NCBI GenBank assembly: GCA_963709355.1
Contig: CAVPVY010000005.1
Location: 1,364,001-1,428,000, forward strand
DNA: 64,000 nt
From: PLOWO2-12-38-17 sp963709355
Lineage (GTDB): Bacteria; Planctomycetota; Brocadiia; Brocadiales; Brocadiaceae
Reading direction: 5' to 3'
The notes under the pieces are model-generated. The model was not told the DNA's origin. It searched no databases and saw nothing but the letters and a program-made list of their open reading frames with translations. Shown piece by piece: positions 1-8,495 of this stretch. Numbering within the stretch: the first letter of the stretch is position 1; the number at the start of each line of letters is the position of its first letter. A program made the translations under genes and the position numbers.

Positions 1-145
1 CTTCGCTACGGGCCTCTGACAAGGCATGTACCAATTCATCAATAGTATGAACCTCGACAAACAAATCAGCCTGCCCACCAATTTTGTACGTGGTAAATGG
101 AGCGAGAAGTTTGTTTCGTTTGAGGTTTGGAACATTTATTAACAT
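1..145 (-). CDS. murB: UDP-N-acetylenolpyruvoylglucosamine reductase, N-terminal part
   Basis: Reading the minus strand from the ATG at 145 gives about 48 residues running off the window edge. They contain APFTTYKIGGQADLFVEV, the FAD-binding N-terminal signature of MurB (usual form: hTTfkiGGpAd.f). MurB reduces the enolpyruvyl group of UDP-GlcNAc-enolpyruvate to form UDP-MurNAc in cytoplasmic peptidoglycan precursor synthesis. Only the start is visible, so catalytic residues cannot be checked. murA, the preceding pathway step, lies separately at 17203. Confidence 0.85.
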   Translation of the reverse strand, partial: MLINVPNLKRNKLLAPFTTYKIGGQADLFVEVHTIDELVHALSEARSE

Positions 146-385
146 AATGCTGCAAGTAACTACCTTAAGCAACTTTCTTACACCACGAAGACCCCCAAGG
201 CACAAATAAAATAACTTATTGTCTTGTTGCCTTTGTGGCTACTTTGAAGTTCCTTGACGTTAAATCCTTGTTTAAAGAATAGCCTATTTTATTATACATT
301 TACAACATGAATTTTATAAATAGCCTTAAAATAACACCTTATTAAAGTGGTATAATCCATGTAATGCGTACCCAGGAGATAGCGG

Positions 386-523
386 ATGCCTGATATTACC
401 TTGATCTTTGCTGCGCTGACCAGTATCAATGTAGCCATCGATATTGCGAATTTCTTACGCGAGACCGATCAGTCACTGGAGAGGGCTGAGTTGAAATTCA
501 ATCTTGCCGAACATTTTTTTTAA
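386..523 (+). pseudogene. short fragment resembling a small phage-associated protein
   Basis: An ATG at 386 opens a 45-codon frame ending at TAA 523. It encodes a hydrophobic start (MPDITLIFAALTSINVAIDI) followed by LRETDQSLERAELKFNLAEHFF. From memory, this pattern resembles the N-terminus of small uncharacterised proteins found near prophages, which are usually longer. A purine-rich stretch (aggagatagcgg) precedes the ATG. It is probably a truncated remnant; no function is assigned. Confidence 0.35.
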
Positions 524-786
524 ATGATGGTAAGTCCAAACGATAAATAATGGGTTTATTACCGATGATACACAATATCCTGACTGGTGGTAAGATATTG
601 GAGGTTCAGTTAGAAAAGTAGTATGAGGAACGGTCTGGTTTGCAACAATAGTATGCTGCTTAGTAGAAGCATAGGGTCAAACCTTCATTATTCAATAACC
701 AACTGCTTCCTTACAATTGAAAAACGAAGATATGACTCCAAGATTTCATGCTGTGTAAATCTGCGTCTAAGTGAAATTTTTGGGTA

Positions 787-1416
787 TTATTGTCTATTTA
801 TGCGAATATCCGAATACCATGCCTCAACCTTTCCATGATTGCGGTCGGCGTTGGTTTGAATTCCTACATAAATAACCTTCGGAGGTTCTTCCACAAACTC
901 CTTGATATAATCCTGGTAATGGTTCACCTTGTGACTTCGCCATTTACCCGCATCCTTTTCCCCGCTCTGAACAACAATCATCTTTGCCTTTGCTTCACAG
1001 GGATTATCAAATCGTTCACCCACAGGCAGGTTATTTCCATATACGTAGATTAATATCTTGTACGAGTACGGTATGTAGAAAAACGTCTTTTTATACACGA
1101 TACAGACAGCAGCAGGATAATCATCACCGCCTTCCTCTTTCTCCCTGCTCTCTGGTATGATGCCCGAAATCTTCCAGTTCCAGCTCAAAAAGGGATATTC
1201 TTTTGGTTTAAAACTGACTGGCTTGAAGAGGATAGCGCCATTATCATTGGCATTTACATAAAGCGTCTTTCTGCCTTCTATTTCTATGATCCTTGGCATA
1301 ATCCTATTTTTAATCTCTCTGCAAATGCCTTTATGAGTCTTCCAACCTAAAGGTACACCCTTAGCCAGTTCCTTTTCACTGAAATCGGTAATGGTAAAAA
1401 AATCTTTCGAATACAT
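787..1416 (-). CDS. DUF3047 family protein
   Basis: The 209-residue product contains the pattern of DUF3047 proteins: FLSWNWKISGIIPES followed by a GGDDYPAAVCIVYKK segment and a closing AWYSDIRI strand. The family is a predicted beta-sandwich of unknown function, often secreted. Here no signal peptide is visible from the chosen ATG, so the start could lie further upstream or the protein may be shortened. It stands alone between the murB end and the nqr operon. No catalytic residues are recognised. Confidence 0.65.
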   Translation of the reverse strand: MYSKDFFTITDFSEKELAKGVPLGWKTHKGICREIKNRIMPRIIEIEGRKTLYVNANDNGAILFKPVSFKPKEYPFLSWNWKISGIIPESREKEEGGDDYPAAVCIVYKKTFFYIPYSYKILIYVYGNNLPVGERFDNPCEAKAKMIVVQSGEKDAGKWRSHKVNHYQDYIKEFVEEPPKVIYVGIQTNADRNHGKVEAWYSDIRINRQ

Positions 1417-1492
1417 TTTAGAAGTGAATGTAAATGAACAGAAGAAAAAATGGTTAAGATTACGTATCGCATGAAAAATCGTTGCATTAATA

Positions 1493-1513
1493 TTCCCACG
1501 CAGGGCGTGGGAA
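1493..1513. repeat. perfect 9-bp hairpin, REP-like
   Basis: TTCCCACGC-AGG-GCGTGGGAA is a perfect inverted repeat in the gap between the DUF3047 gene and nqrF. The same kind of palindrome is commonly seen as dispersed intergenic DNA in bacteria. It could also act as a bidirectional terminator, although no T-run follows it directly. Confidence 0.6.
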
Positions 1514-1655
1514 CTAGGAAAAACACACCCCCTGCCCCCACTCTCAAGAGAGGAATCAGAAAACCCTATCTTCGGATGAGAAACTTCCTATTTCTGTGCA
1601 TCTGTGCATTCGTGCCTGCTATTAACGTTTCTTATTAGTCTGAAGTCTTCTGTCT

Positions 1656-3284
1656 CTAGCTTTTATATGAAAGCAGTATCAACTCAAGTTCCTGCCATGA
1701 TTTTCCAATAGTCTCCTTCACCTTTTCAAGGAACCGGTAACTTTCTTCGATTTTGTCTTTTAATATAAGCTGGGCAATAAGGATATGAGTGATCTTTTCT
1801 ATGATTTTATCGGCGTCCGATATGTTTAGTGCGTAAATCCTTTCTTTTATTTCAAGTTTTTGATAAAGCAAATCCACAGATGGTGTAAGCGTACCTGTAA
1901 AATCGTCAAATAAGGCATTTTCATTTTTTAGATTCAGCATATTTGCTGCTGAATCAATTACAGTAACCGTCATTGGCGCAGGACCGCATAAGTAAAAGAC
2001 TATCTCAGGATCAGGAGAGAGATATTTTCTGAGTAACGGCCCGATAAAACCGACCTGACCCTTCCACTGGTTCCCTTGTTCATCCACAAGCCCTTGTTCT
2101 TTGATAACCTGCCTGTCTTCCTCAGAAACTTTATAAAAACACTTTTTATCAACGTCATTCATCTCAGCAGGATTGTCACCACGGAACGCACCTGAAAGTA
2201 CAGGTACAAATTTAAAGTCGGGATTGTTTTTTTGCCAGTTTAACCATTTTGGCAAATAGATTACTGGTATATCCTGGAATCTTCTTTCGCCGAGGAAAAA
2301 TATTGCTTTTCCTTGTCTGCCTTCTTTGAACCACTGTTCCAAAAGTGCAAAGATTGGCGCTAGACCTGCCCCACCTGCAACAAACACGGCGGTATGAGAT
2401 TGCTCCTTTAAGTTAAAATGCCCGTACGGACCTGTAAATCTAATCTTTTCACCCTGAAACATATTCCATAGGTTTTGCTCTTGAATGTAATTATGCACGC
2501 AACTAGGGCCTATGCATGGAGGACCGCCCTTTTCAACAGGCATGGTTGTGTAAACAGGAGCCATCCGTACAATCAGTTTTAAAATATCTGGTTCAGTTGA
2601 TGCGAGTGAGTATCCCCTGTACATTTTGTTACCAGGAATATATGGTATAAATTCTTTTCCTGTCTTTTCACAAGATTCCTTAATCAATCCGCCATATTTT
2701 TTATAATGCTCCTCAACAAAATCTTCTGGAATTGCCAATTGAATATATTGGCCGGGTTTATACTGAATTGGTTTTGATGGTTTCAACCACAATTCCACTT
2801 TATCGCTGGTGAGCAATATTTTTTTGATTACCCTAGCTGTGTACTTTTTTACGTTCAGGGTATCTTTGGGCAGATATAAGTTTACATCCTTTTCCACCCT
2901 GATCTGACAAGCCAACCGAATATACCCATCACCTTCACCTTTCTCCAGGAACCTCATGGATGCTTCTCTTGTACGCATGTCAAAATGGGGCAATTCAACA
3001 GAGGTATATTGTCCAACATCGGTGTGCAGTTTCACCTTACACTGACCGCATGTTGCCATGCCCCCACATGCAGCGGGAATATTAAAACCTCTATTCTGTA
3101 ATAATGAAAGGAGTCTTTCCCCACCTTCTATAACTAACTCTTTTTTATACTCATCATCACTCAAAATAGTCAATTTGCGTCTTTCTCCACGACCAAAGAG
3201 TTGGTACGTTACTTCACTGAATATACTCAATATCAATACCAGTAAAGCCAAGATACCTGAAGCAAGTAAAAGAGGAATAGTCAT
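1656..3284 (-). CDS. nqrF: Na+-translocating NADH:quinone reductase subunit F
   Basis: This 542-residue protein is the electron-entry subunit. It has an N-terminal membrane helix (about 3-24) and a 2Fe-2S ferredoxin domain with Cys73, Cys79, Cys82 and Cys126 (CGGMATCGQC, then LACQI). A FAD-binding domain follows (RGYSLAST), then an NADH-binding domain (GGAGLAPIFALLEQW) and a C-terminal LCGPAPM segment. By family knowledge NqrF oxidises NADH and passes electrons through FAD and 2Fe-2S. It is about 130 residues longer than usual NqrF (about 410); the extra length is an insertion between the FAD and NAD motifs plus a C-terminal helical tail. It is the last gene of the operon. Confidence 0.9.
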   Translation of the reverse strand: MTIPLLLASGILALLVLILSIFSEVTYQLFGRGERRKLTILSDDEYKKELVIEGGERLLSLLQNRGFNIPAACGGMATCGQCKVKLHTDVGQYTSVELPHFDMRTREASMRFLEKGEGDGYIRLACQIRVEKDVNLYLPKDTLNVKKYTARVIKKILLTSDKVELWLKPSKPIQYKPGQYIQLAIPEDFVEEHYKKYGGLIKESCEKTGKEFIPYIPGNKMYRGYSLASTEPDILKLIVRMAPVYTTMPVEKGGPPCIGPSCVHNYIQEQNLWNMFQGEKIRFTGPYGHFNLKEQSHTAVFVAGGAGLAPIFALLEQWFKEGRQGKAIFFLGERRFQDIPVIYLPKWLNWQKNNPDFKFVPVLSGAFRGDNPAEMNDVDKKCFYKVSEEDRQVIKEQGLVDEQGNQWKGQVGFIGPLLRKYLSPDPEIVFYLCGPAPMTVTVIDSAANMLNLKNENALFDDFTGTLTPSVDLLYQKLEIKERIYALNISDADKIIEKITHILIAQLILKDKIEESYRFLEKVKETIGKSWQELELILLSYKS

Positions 3285-3446
3285 TGTTCAGCTCCACAAC
3301 TACTTATGCATCGCCGTAAAAACACAAATACACAGCAAATGAAAGATGTAATTTTAAAAATGCAAAACAACCTTTTTGGACAATTGTTAAATTCTGAGAT
3401 AATTTTGCAATTTGCATTTTAAATTGTTAATTTTTATTTGGAATAT

Positions 3447-4877
3447 TTAAAAAATACGAATCATTCCTATACCAGTAAATATAGCAGCCATTATTCCTAA
3501 TAAAAGGATTGCAATAGTATCTTCATCCCATACCCTTGTTGGAACAAAGAGGCGTTGCCTCCTTAACAATGCAAGCCATACCGTCACCATCATCCAGTGG
3601 AGACCATATCCAAACGCTGTTACAGTTGTAACTAATAAACTAGCCCCTGTAGGTATAGTAAATGTAGCGCTTGCAAGGACTATGCAATTAACCGTTATAA
3701 GTTCCAGAAATTGTCCCATTTGTTCATATACATTTTTTAGAAACTTTCTCAAAAGTACGCTTAGTATCTGGACAAATGTGGCAATAGTAACTATGAATAC
3801 TGTTAGATAAAATATGTGCTCAAGTCTTATTGAAACAGATGCGTATTGTGAAAGCATATTACTGCATTTAACAAGAACACTGTTGTATACTATCCAATTC
3901 AGCGTCGTAGATAATGTTATTACGATTATTACTGCAACACCCATCTTCCATGCCGCATCAATCTGACGTGATTTATTTAACACTGGACATATACCAAGAA
4001 GTTTACTCAACACAATGCCATCAAAAAAAAGTGCATTTAGTAAAACAGGGAGAAGAACCAAAAACATCTGATGTAAAGTGGGTGTTGTCTTAATGTGTAC
4101 GATAATACTGATAAACAGGCATCCGCCCAACCCTATAGCTATCAAAGACGACCTTGACAGCTTATGTGTTTTGCTGATTACTTTCTCTTGATTTTTAATA
4201 TTTACAGGCGTTTTACATTCTCCTGTTGCACATTCACATGCAGATGCTTCCGGATACACAATTCCAGTCTCTAGGAATATCGGACGCAGTAAAAGCCTGA
4301 AAGCGGCTAATGCAAAGAACCCACCCACAGGTGTAACCATTAGAACAACCCTTGGAATATTTTCTGGAATCACCTGGAAACCCATAATTGTTCCAAAACC
4401 AAGGGGTTCACGTAAGAACGCAAGTATAATTAGGGCAATCGCATACCCAAGGCAGGCTTTAAATATTTTTTTCTGCGCCTCCCAGAAATCCACAGTTAAT
4501 CCCTCAGAAATAACAGCGAGAACGATACAATTCGTTGTAATAAGGTCAATGTATGCTTTTATATTGGTGGTTACTTCCGGAATGTATGCCTGGGCAAAAA
4601 AACCGAAAATTGCAACAAACACAGACACAATTATCATTAATAAAGATATTTTATGATGTGTTCCTGCTGTAGTTATAAGTTTTCTAAAAGGATATACAAA
4701 ACAGAAGCTGCCTGCTGTTACAAAAGTAACACCGAGTCCCATAGTCAAAGAATTTGCAAGTTTATTTGTTACCGCCAGGGAGGAACAAAAACCGAGTCCG
4801 GCGCCGGCCGTTAATATGAGGTTGTCCCTCATGAAGAATTTAGAAGTTTTTCGAATAACTCTTTTTAATCCTACCAT
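3447..4877 (-). CDS. nqrDE: fused NqrD-NqrE membrane subunit of the Nqr/Rnf pump
   Basis: The 476 residues form two consecutive homologous halves. The first (about 1-215) is NqrD-like, with LAVTNKLANSL and YIDLITTNCIVLAV. The second (about 265-476) is NqrE-like, with LPVLLNALFFDGIVLSKLLG, GICPVL and LELITVNCIVLAS. A cysteine-containing linker (ACECATGECKTP) and a polar stretch join them. In known complexes NqrD and NqrE (RnfE and RnfA) are separate six-helix proteins in inverted topology that hold an iron site between conserved TNC cysteines; both TNC motifs are kept here. The start overlaps the end of nqrC by 7 bp, suggesting translational coupling. Confidence 0.85.
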   Translation of the reverse strand: MVGLKRVIRKTSKFFMRDNLILTAGAGLGFCSSLAVTNKLANSLTMGLGVTFVTAGSFCFVYPFRKLITTAGTHHKISLLMIIVSVFVAIFGFFAQAYIPEVTTNIKAYIDLITTNCIVLAVISEGLTVDFWEAQKKIFKACLGYAIALIILAFLREPLGFGTIMGFQVIPENIPRVVLMVTPVGGFFALAAFRLLLRPIFLETGIVYPEASACECATGECKTPVNIKNQEKVISKTHKLSRSSLIAIGLGGCLFISIIVHIKTTPTLHQMFLVLLPVLLNALFFDGIVLSKLLGICPVLNKSRQIDAAWKMGVAVIIVITLSTTLNWIVYNSVLVKCSNMLSQYASVSIRLEHIFYLTVFIVTIATFVQILSVLLRKFLKNVYEQMGQFLELITVNCIVLASATFTIPTGASLLVTTVTAFGYGLHWMMVTVWLALLRRQRLFVPTRVWDEDTIAILLLGIMAAIFTGIGMIRIF

Positions 4878-5614
4878 TTTATATCCTTTTGTAATTCCCA
4901 GAATTCCTTCATAGCATCGTTTATAAACGCCTCAATCCCCTTACTTGTATTAGTTGCGCCTGTAATTGCGTCAACTTCATTCTGATTCAACGCCTTCCTT
5001 TCCTTAACCATTAATAAATTTGGCTTTACTTTCTTTCCTACAAACTGTTTTTTAAACGACGCTTCTGTGACTCTACCGCCTAAACCAGGTGTTTCGCTGT
5101 GGTCTAATACCTCTATACCCTTTAATGTTTCCATATCTGGTTCCACGCATATGAATATAGATATAATACTTGATTTATTATAGCCATAACCGATCTTTGA
5201 CTCCACGAACCCAACCCCCTGAAATATCCCCTCCTTTACATATTTATAAATTTTCTTGCCAGCTTTAGCGCTATTCTCTGGCGGCTTTTTAACGGTAGTT
5301 TCCTGTGCCTGTTCCACTGTTGGATGAATTTCCCACAATGGAGGCAACATCTCTTCAACAGTTATATTTTTATCAAAAGACTCTCTGATATCATTCTTGT
5401 CATAGCTTTTAAGGTTTAGACCAAACATTTTTTTTTCTTTAATACGATAGGGTATTTTAAAGATATCAAGCACGGCGCGTTTTTCTTTAATGTCATAATA
5501 TTCAGTAATCTTCGGTGCCGTGTAAAAATAAACCATGAGCAGCCCTGCACAGGGTAAAAAAGTAATCAGAAGTATTGATACAATTCGTAGTATTATTTTT
5601 TTTATTTCTTCCAT
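4871..5614 (-). CDS. nqrC: Nqr subunit C (covalent FMN protein)
   Basis: The 247-residue protein has one N-terminal membrane helix (about 10-32) and an extracytoplasmic FMN-binding domain. The flavinylation motif is TGATNTS, with Thr221 the expected phosphoester-linked residue, preceded by HSETPGLGG. Such FMN attachment needs an ApbE flavin transferase, which is not in this window. NqrC (RnfG) relays electrons from NqrB. A low-complexity TVKKPPENSAKAGKK stretch near residues 108-121 lies before the FMN domain. The gene sits 17 bp downstream of nqrB. Confidence 0.9.
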   Translation of the reverse strand: MEEIKKIILRIVSILLITFLPCAGLLMVYFYTAPKITEYYDIKEKRAVLDIFKIPYRIKEKKMFGLNLKSYDKNDIRESFDKNITVEEMLPPLWEIHPTVEQAQETTVKKPPENSAKAGKKIYKYVKEGIFQGVGFVESKIGYGYNKSSIISIFICVEPDMETLKGIEVLDHSETPGLGGRVTEASFKKQFVGKKVKPNLLMVKERKALNQNEVDAITGATNTSKGIEAFINDAMKEFWELQKDIKW

Positions 5615-5631
5615 AGCAAAATACTATAAAT

Positions 5632-6741
5632 TTACGAACGATATTTTATTTTCACTATCAATGATTGTATCGGAATTCCAAGAAGGTTCATCAAAAGAAT
5701 CGAGTACATCACACCCTCAGGCAAAGTAGTAAAATCTCTAATCAATAAAGTAATGAACCCGCATCCTATACCATAGATATATTTTGCAGTTTGATTATAT
5801 GTTGCCGTTATTGGGTCAGTTGCCATAAAGAAAGCACCTAATATTAACCCGCCACTCATAATTTGAAACAACGGAGGAGGTACAGACTTCCCAATAACTA
5901 ATGTGAAAAAAACTGATAAAACATACACGCTACCAAGGTATGATACCGGTATTCTCCAATTTACAACCTTTATTTTAATTAACCACAAACCGGATAATAT
6001 CAACGCAAATCTGCATGTTTCGCCTAAAGAACCAACAGATGAGCCAAATAATAATGAAAGAAATGACGTAATTTCTCCATTGTTCTTAAATGCTGTTAAA
6101 GGTGTAGCATGTGTAACTGCATCAAGCCCGTAACGAAATGTATGAAGGTCTGGGATACCTGTAAAAGGCACCTGATAACCAGTAACGAGTAATGAAGGAA
6201 AACAGATTGTTAAAAATAAGCGACTGAAAAGTGCTGGATTTACTAAATTATTCCCCACGCCACCCAAAATATTCCTGAAGATTATAGCAAACGCTGAACC
6301 CAATCCAATAAGCCATAACGGCGCTTGCGGTGGCAAGATAGCAGGAATAAGGAGACATGTTACAAATCCACCCTCGCTGATATGATCTTCTCTTGCAATA
6401 ATAGCCCAGAGTACATCTACAACAAACACGCCAATAACAAACGAAACTACCAGTTTGTATGCAACACATTGCCAACCGTAGAAATAAATAGCCGGCATTA
6501 CCCATCCAAAAACCAGAGCAACCAGCACTGCGCCCATAAATCTCTTTACATCATAATTGTTTCTTATGTATGGTTGGGCATGAGTAGTTTCTTTACCACT
6601 ACGAAGGAGGGCGTCAAAAGCGCCAAAGATTGCGCCGAATAAAAAATTTACCTTTTTATTTGAATGAATAAAAGATTCAACACGATCGAGTGACTTGTTT
6701 AAAACAGGTTCAATTGTCTTAAGAATTTTATTCATCAGCAA
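5632..6741 (-). CDS. nqrB: Nqr subunit B (RnfD-like membrane flavoprotein)
   Basis: The 369-residue polytopic membrane protein carries the NqrB/RnfD signatures EGGFVTCLLIP, NILGGVGNNLVNPALFSRLF, GSSVGSLGE and FMATDPITAT. The FMN attachment motif is THATPL, with Thr213 the probable flavinylated residue. In Nqr this subunit carries the ion-translocation path and the quinone site. The N-terminal HAQPYIRNNYDVKRFM segment matches the NqrB cytoplasmic entry helix. Either ATG at the start (M1 or M3) could be used. Confidence 0.88.
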   Translation of the reverse strand: MLMNKILKTIEPVLNKSLDRVESFIHSNKKVNFLFGAIFGAFDALLRSGKETTHAQPYIRNNYDVKRFMGAVLVALVFGWVMPAIYFYGWQCVAYKLVVSFVIGVFVVDVLWAIIAREDHISEGGFVTCLLIPAILPPQAPLWLIGLGSAFAIIFRNILGGVGNNLVNPALFSRLFLTICFPSLLVTGYQVPFTGIPDLHTFRYGLDAVTHATPLTAFKNNGEITSFLSLLFGSSVGSLGETCRFALILSGLWLIKIKVVNWRIPVSYLGSVYVLSVFFTLVIGKSVPPPLFQIMSGGLILGAFFMATDPITATYNQTAKYIYGIGCGFITLLIRDFTTLPEGVMYSILLMNLLGIPIQSLIVKIKYRS

Positions 6742-6839
6742 ATATATTAAACAGGCGAGCTACAACCAGTCTATTACCATATTCAGATTAATTTAATTTT
6801 GATTCATGAATCTACGTAACAATCTCTTTAGTTTCCAAT

Positions 6840-7871
6840 TTATTGCTGTGTACTTCTGCATTCTTTGATAATCTTTAAGAGTTCAATTTTGGAGGGACAG
6901 ATAAAACTGCATAGGCCGCATTCTATACACTTTTCCATATTGTAAAGACTGGTATTTATTACCCCTCTTTTATGGCTGTGATAATACAACGCAGGCTCTA
7001 AACCAACAGGACAAATATCATCACAAAAGTTACAATAAACACAACGCCTTGTCTCACCCAGTATATTTGTTGTAAATCTCAATTCTTCCGATTTAAACAT
7101 TGGGAATGCATCCTTAATATCCTGTTCCTTCAGAACTACAATATTATTAACAGACCATTCTATTTTTCGTGAAAAATCTACTGTCTCATTACCTCGTAAA
7201 GGTCCATTTATAAATACCCGATACTTAATCCCATCTCTGATTTTATTTATAAGCAGTTTCTCGATAGACGTCCCAATTTGCACATGCACGATCTCGTTTT
7301 CTTTTACACCACTACCAGAAAGAGCAACAAATCGGAAATTAACCTCATTACCATGAATGTAACTTTCATAAATTGCTAATATTGTTTGTGAATCCAGAAT
7401 TAATATTCCGTGTGACGTTGTTTTCTGGTAAAAATCAAGGTTCACACCAAGAATTACTTTTGCAAGAAGAACAGGGTCGTCCTGTGGATACTTTGGTTCC
7501 AATGGGAAAACCTTCATCCACTCAATTGTCTTTGCATAGTTTTCTGCTTCAACAACATATTCACCTTCTTTTTTATTTATTGCTATATAAAAAGTAGCCT
7601 TATTAAAGAATCTTTCTTTTATTTCTTTTATCTTATCGAGGAATACAGTTGTTTTGTGCTCCAGAACTACCCAGTTTGGTAAAGACCACGATTCTGTGGG
7701 ACATAAATTCACAATAACATGGGTTACATTTTTATCCTGTACGTTGAATCCAAATGTTCCTTTAATATTATCCGAATAGGTTTTTTCTATAATATTGCAA
7801 AACCTAATTGGATAAGCAGCCAAGAGATTAAAACCACCTTTAAAACCGACGCTGTCCCTTTTTTTTATCAT
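6840..7871 (-). CDS. RnfC/NqrA-like subunit with two 4Fe-4S motifs
   Basis: This 343-residue protein occupies the nqrA position but its features are those of RnfC. It has YPQDDPVLLAKVILG, GILILDSQTILAIYES and a C-terminal dicluster ferredoxin: Cys277-x2-Cys280-x2-Cys283-x3-Cys287 and Cys315-x2-Cys318-x2-Cys321-x3-Cys325, each followed by Pro. Typical NqrA has no such Fe-S motifs. The N-terminal barrel-sandwich region of RnfC and NqrA is reduced or diverged. Paired with NqrF rather than RnfB, it suggests a hybrid complex in which this subunit passes electrons through 4Fe-4S centres. It opens the pump operon. Confidence 0.7.
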   Translation of the reverse strand: MIKKRDSVGFKGGFNLLAAYPIRFCNIIEKTYSDNIKGTFGFNVQDKNVTHVIVNLCPTESWSLPNWVVLEHKTTVFLDKIKEIKERFFNKATFYIAINKKEGEYVVEAENYAKTIEWMKVFPLEPKYPQDDPVLLAKVILGVNLDFYQKTTSHGILILDSQTILAIYESYIHGNEVNFRFVALSGSGVKENEIVHVQIGTSIEKLLINKIRDGIKYRVFINGPLRGNETVDFSRKIEWSVNNIVVLKEQDIKDAFPMFKSEELRFTTNILGETRRCVYCNFCDDICPVGLEPALYYHSHKRGVINTSLYNMEKCIECGLCSFICPSKIELLKIIKECRSTQQ

Positions 7872-7918
7872 AATTAATAATTTGACAACTATTTTACAGA
7901 ATTATTTATTAACTTTAC

Positions 7919-8404
7919 TTATTTCATTATTTGTTGTCTTTTTTCATTGTTTTTATTCAGTTCGTAAATAAGCGGAATTTCACCGCAGTCAGGAAACTTA
8001 TGACATTTTACACACTCAGACCATATTTTATGAGGTAGAGTTTCTTTCTCTACCCTTTGGAAACCGCATTTTTCAAAGAACTCTGGTACATACGTCAGGA
8101 CAAACATCTTTGCGATATGCAGTTTATGCGCCTCCCGTATACATACCCTTACAAGCTTTTTACCAATTCCAGTATGCTGACTTGACTCAAGCACAGCAAC
8201 CGATTTCACCTCTGCAAGATCCTTCCAAAAAATATGCAGGGCAGAACAACCAACTAAATTACCATTCTGTATATACACAAAATAGTCCCTTATATTCTCA
8301 TAAAGTTCACTTAATGACCTTGGCAGCATCACATCTTTTGTGGCAAATTCATTTATGAGCTTATAAATCTTTTCTACATCATCTATTGTAGCTTTACGTA
8401 ACAT
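7919..8404 (-). CDS. GNAT N-acetyltransferase (ArgA-like)
   Basis: The 161-residue protein begins with the GNAT strand MLRKATIDDVEKIYKLI and has the acetyl-CoA loop QHTGIGKKLVRVCIREA. The ending FFEKCGFQRVEKETLPHKIW plus a Cys-rich CVKCHKFPDCGEIPLIYEL tail is typical of the short N-acetylglutamate synthase-like family. By family it could acetylate glutamate for arginine synthesis; the substrate is not proven by sequence. It lies 47 bp upstream of the Nqr/Rnf operon on the same strand and may be co-transcribed, although the functions are not obviously linked. Confidence 0.7.
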   Translation of the reverse strand: MLRKATIDDVEKIYKLINEFATKDVMLPRSLSELYENIRDYFVYIQNGNLVGCSALHIFWKDLAEVKSVAVLESSQHTGIGKKLVRVCIREAHKLHIAKMFVLTYVPEFFEKCGFQRVEKETLPHKIWSECVKCHKFPDCGEIPLIYELNKNNEKRQQIMK

Positions 8405-8495
8405 TATATTGTTTCAGATGACTAAAGTTTGATGACATTATAAAAAGAGCAAATACCTTTATTAATGTATTTTCTCCTCTCTTAAAATTTATAAA

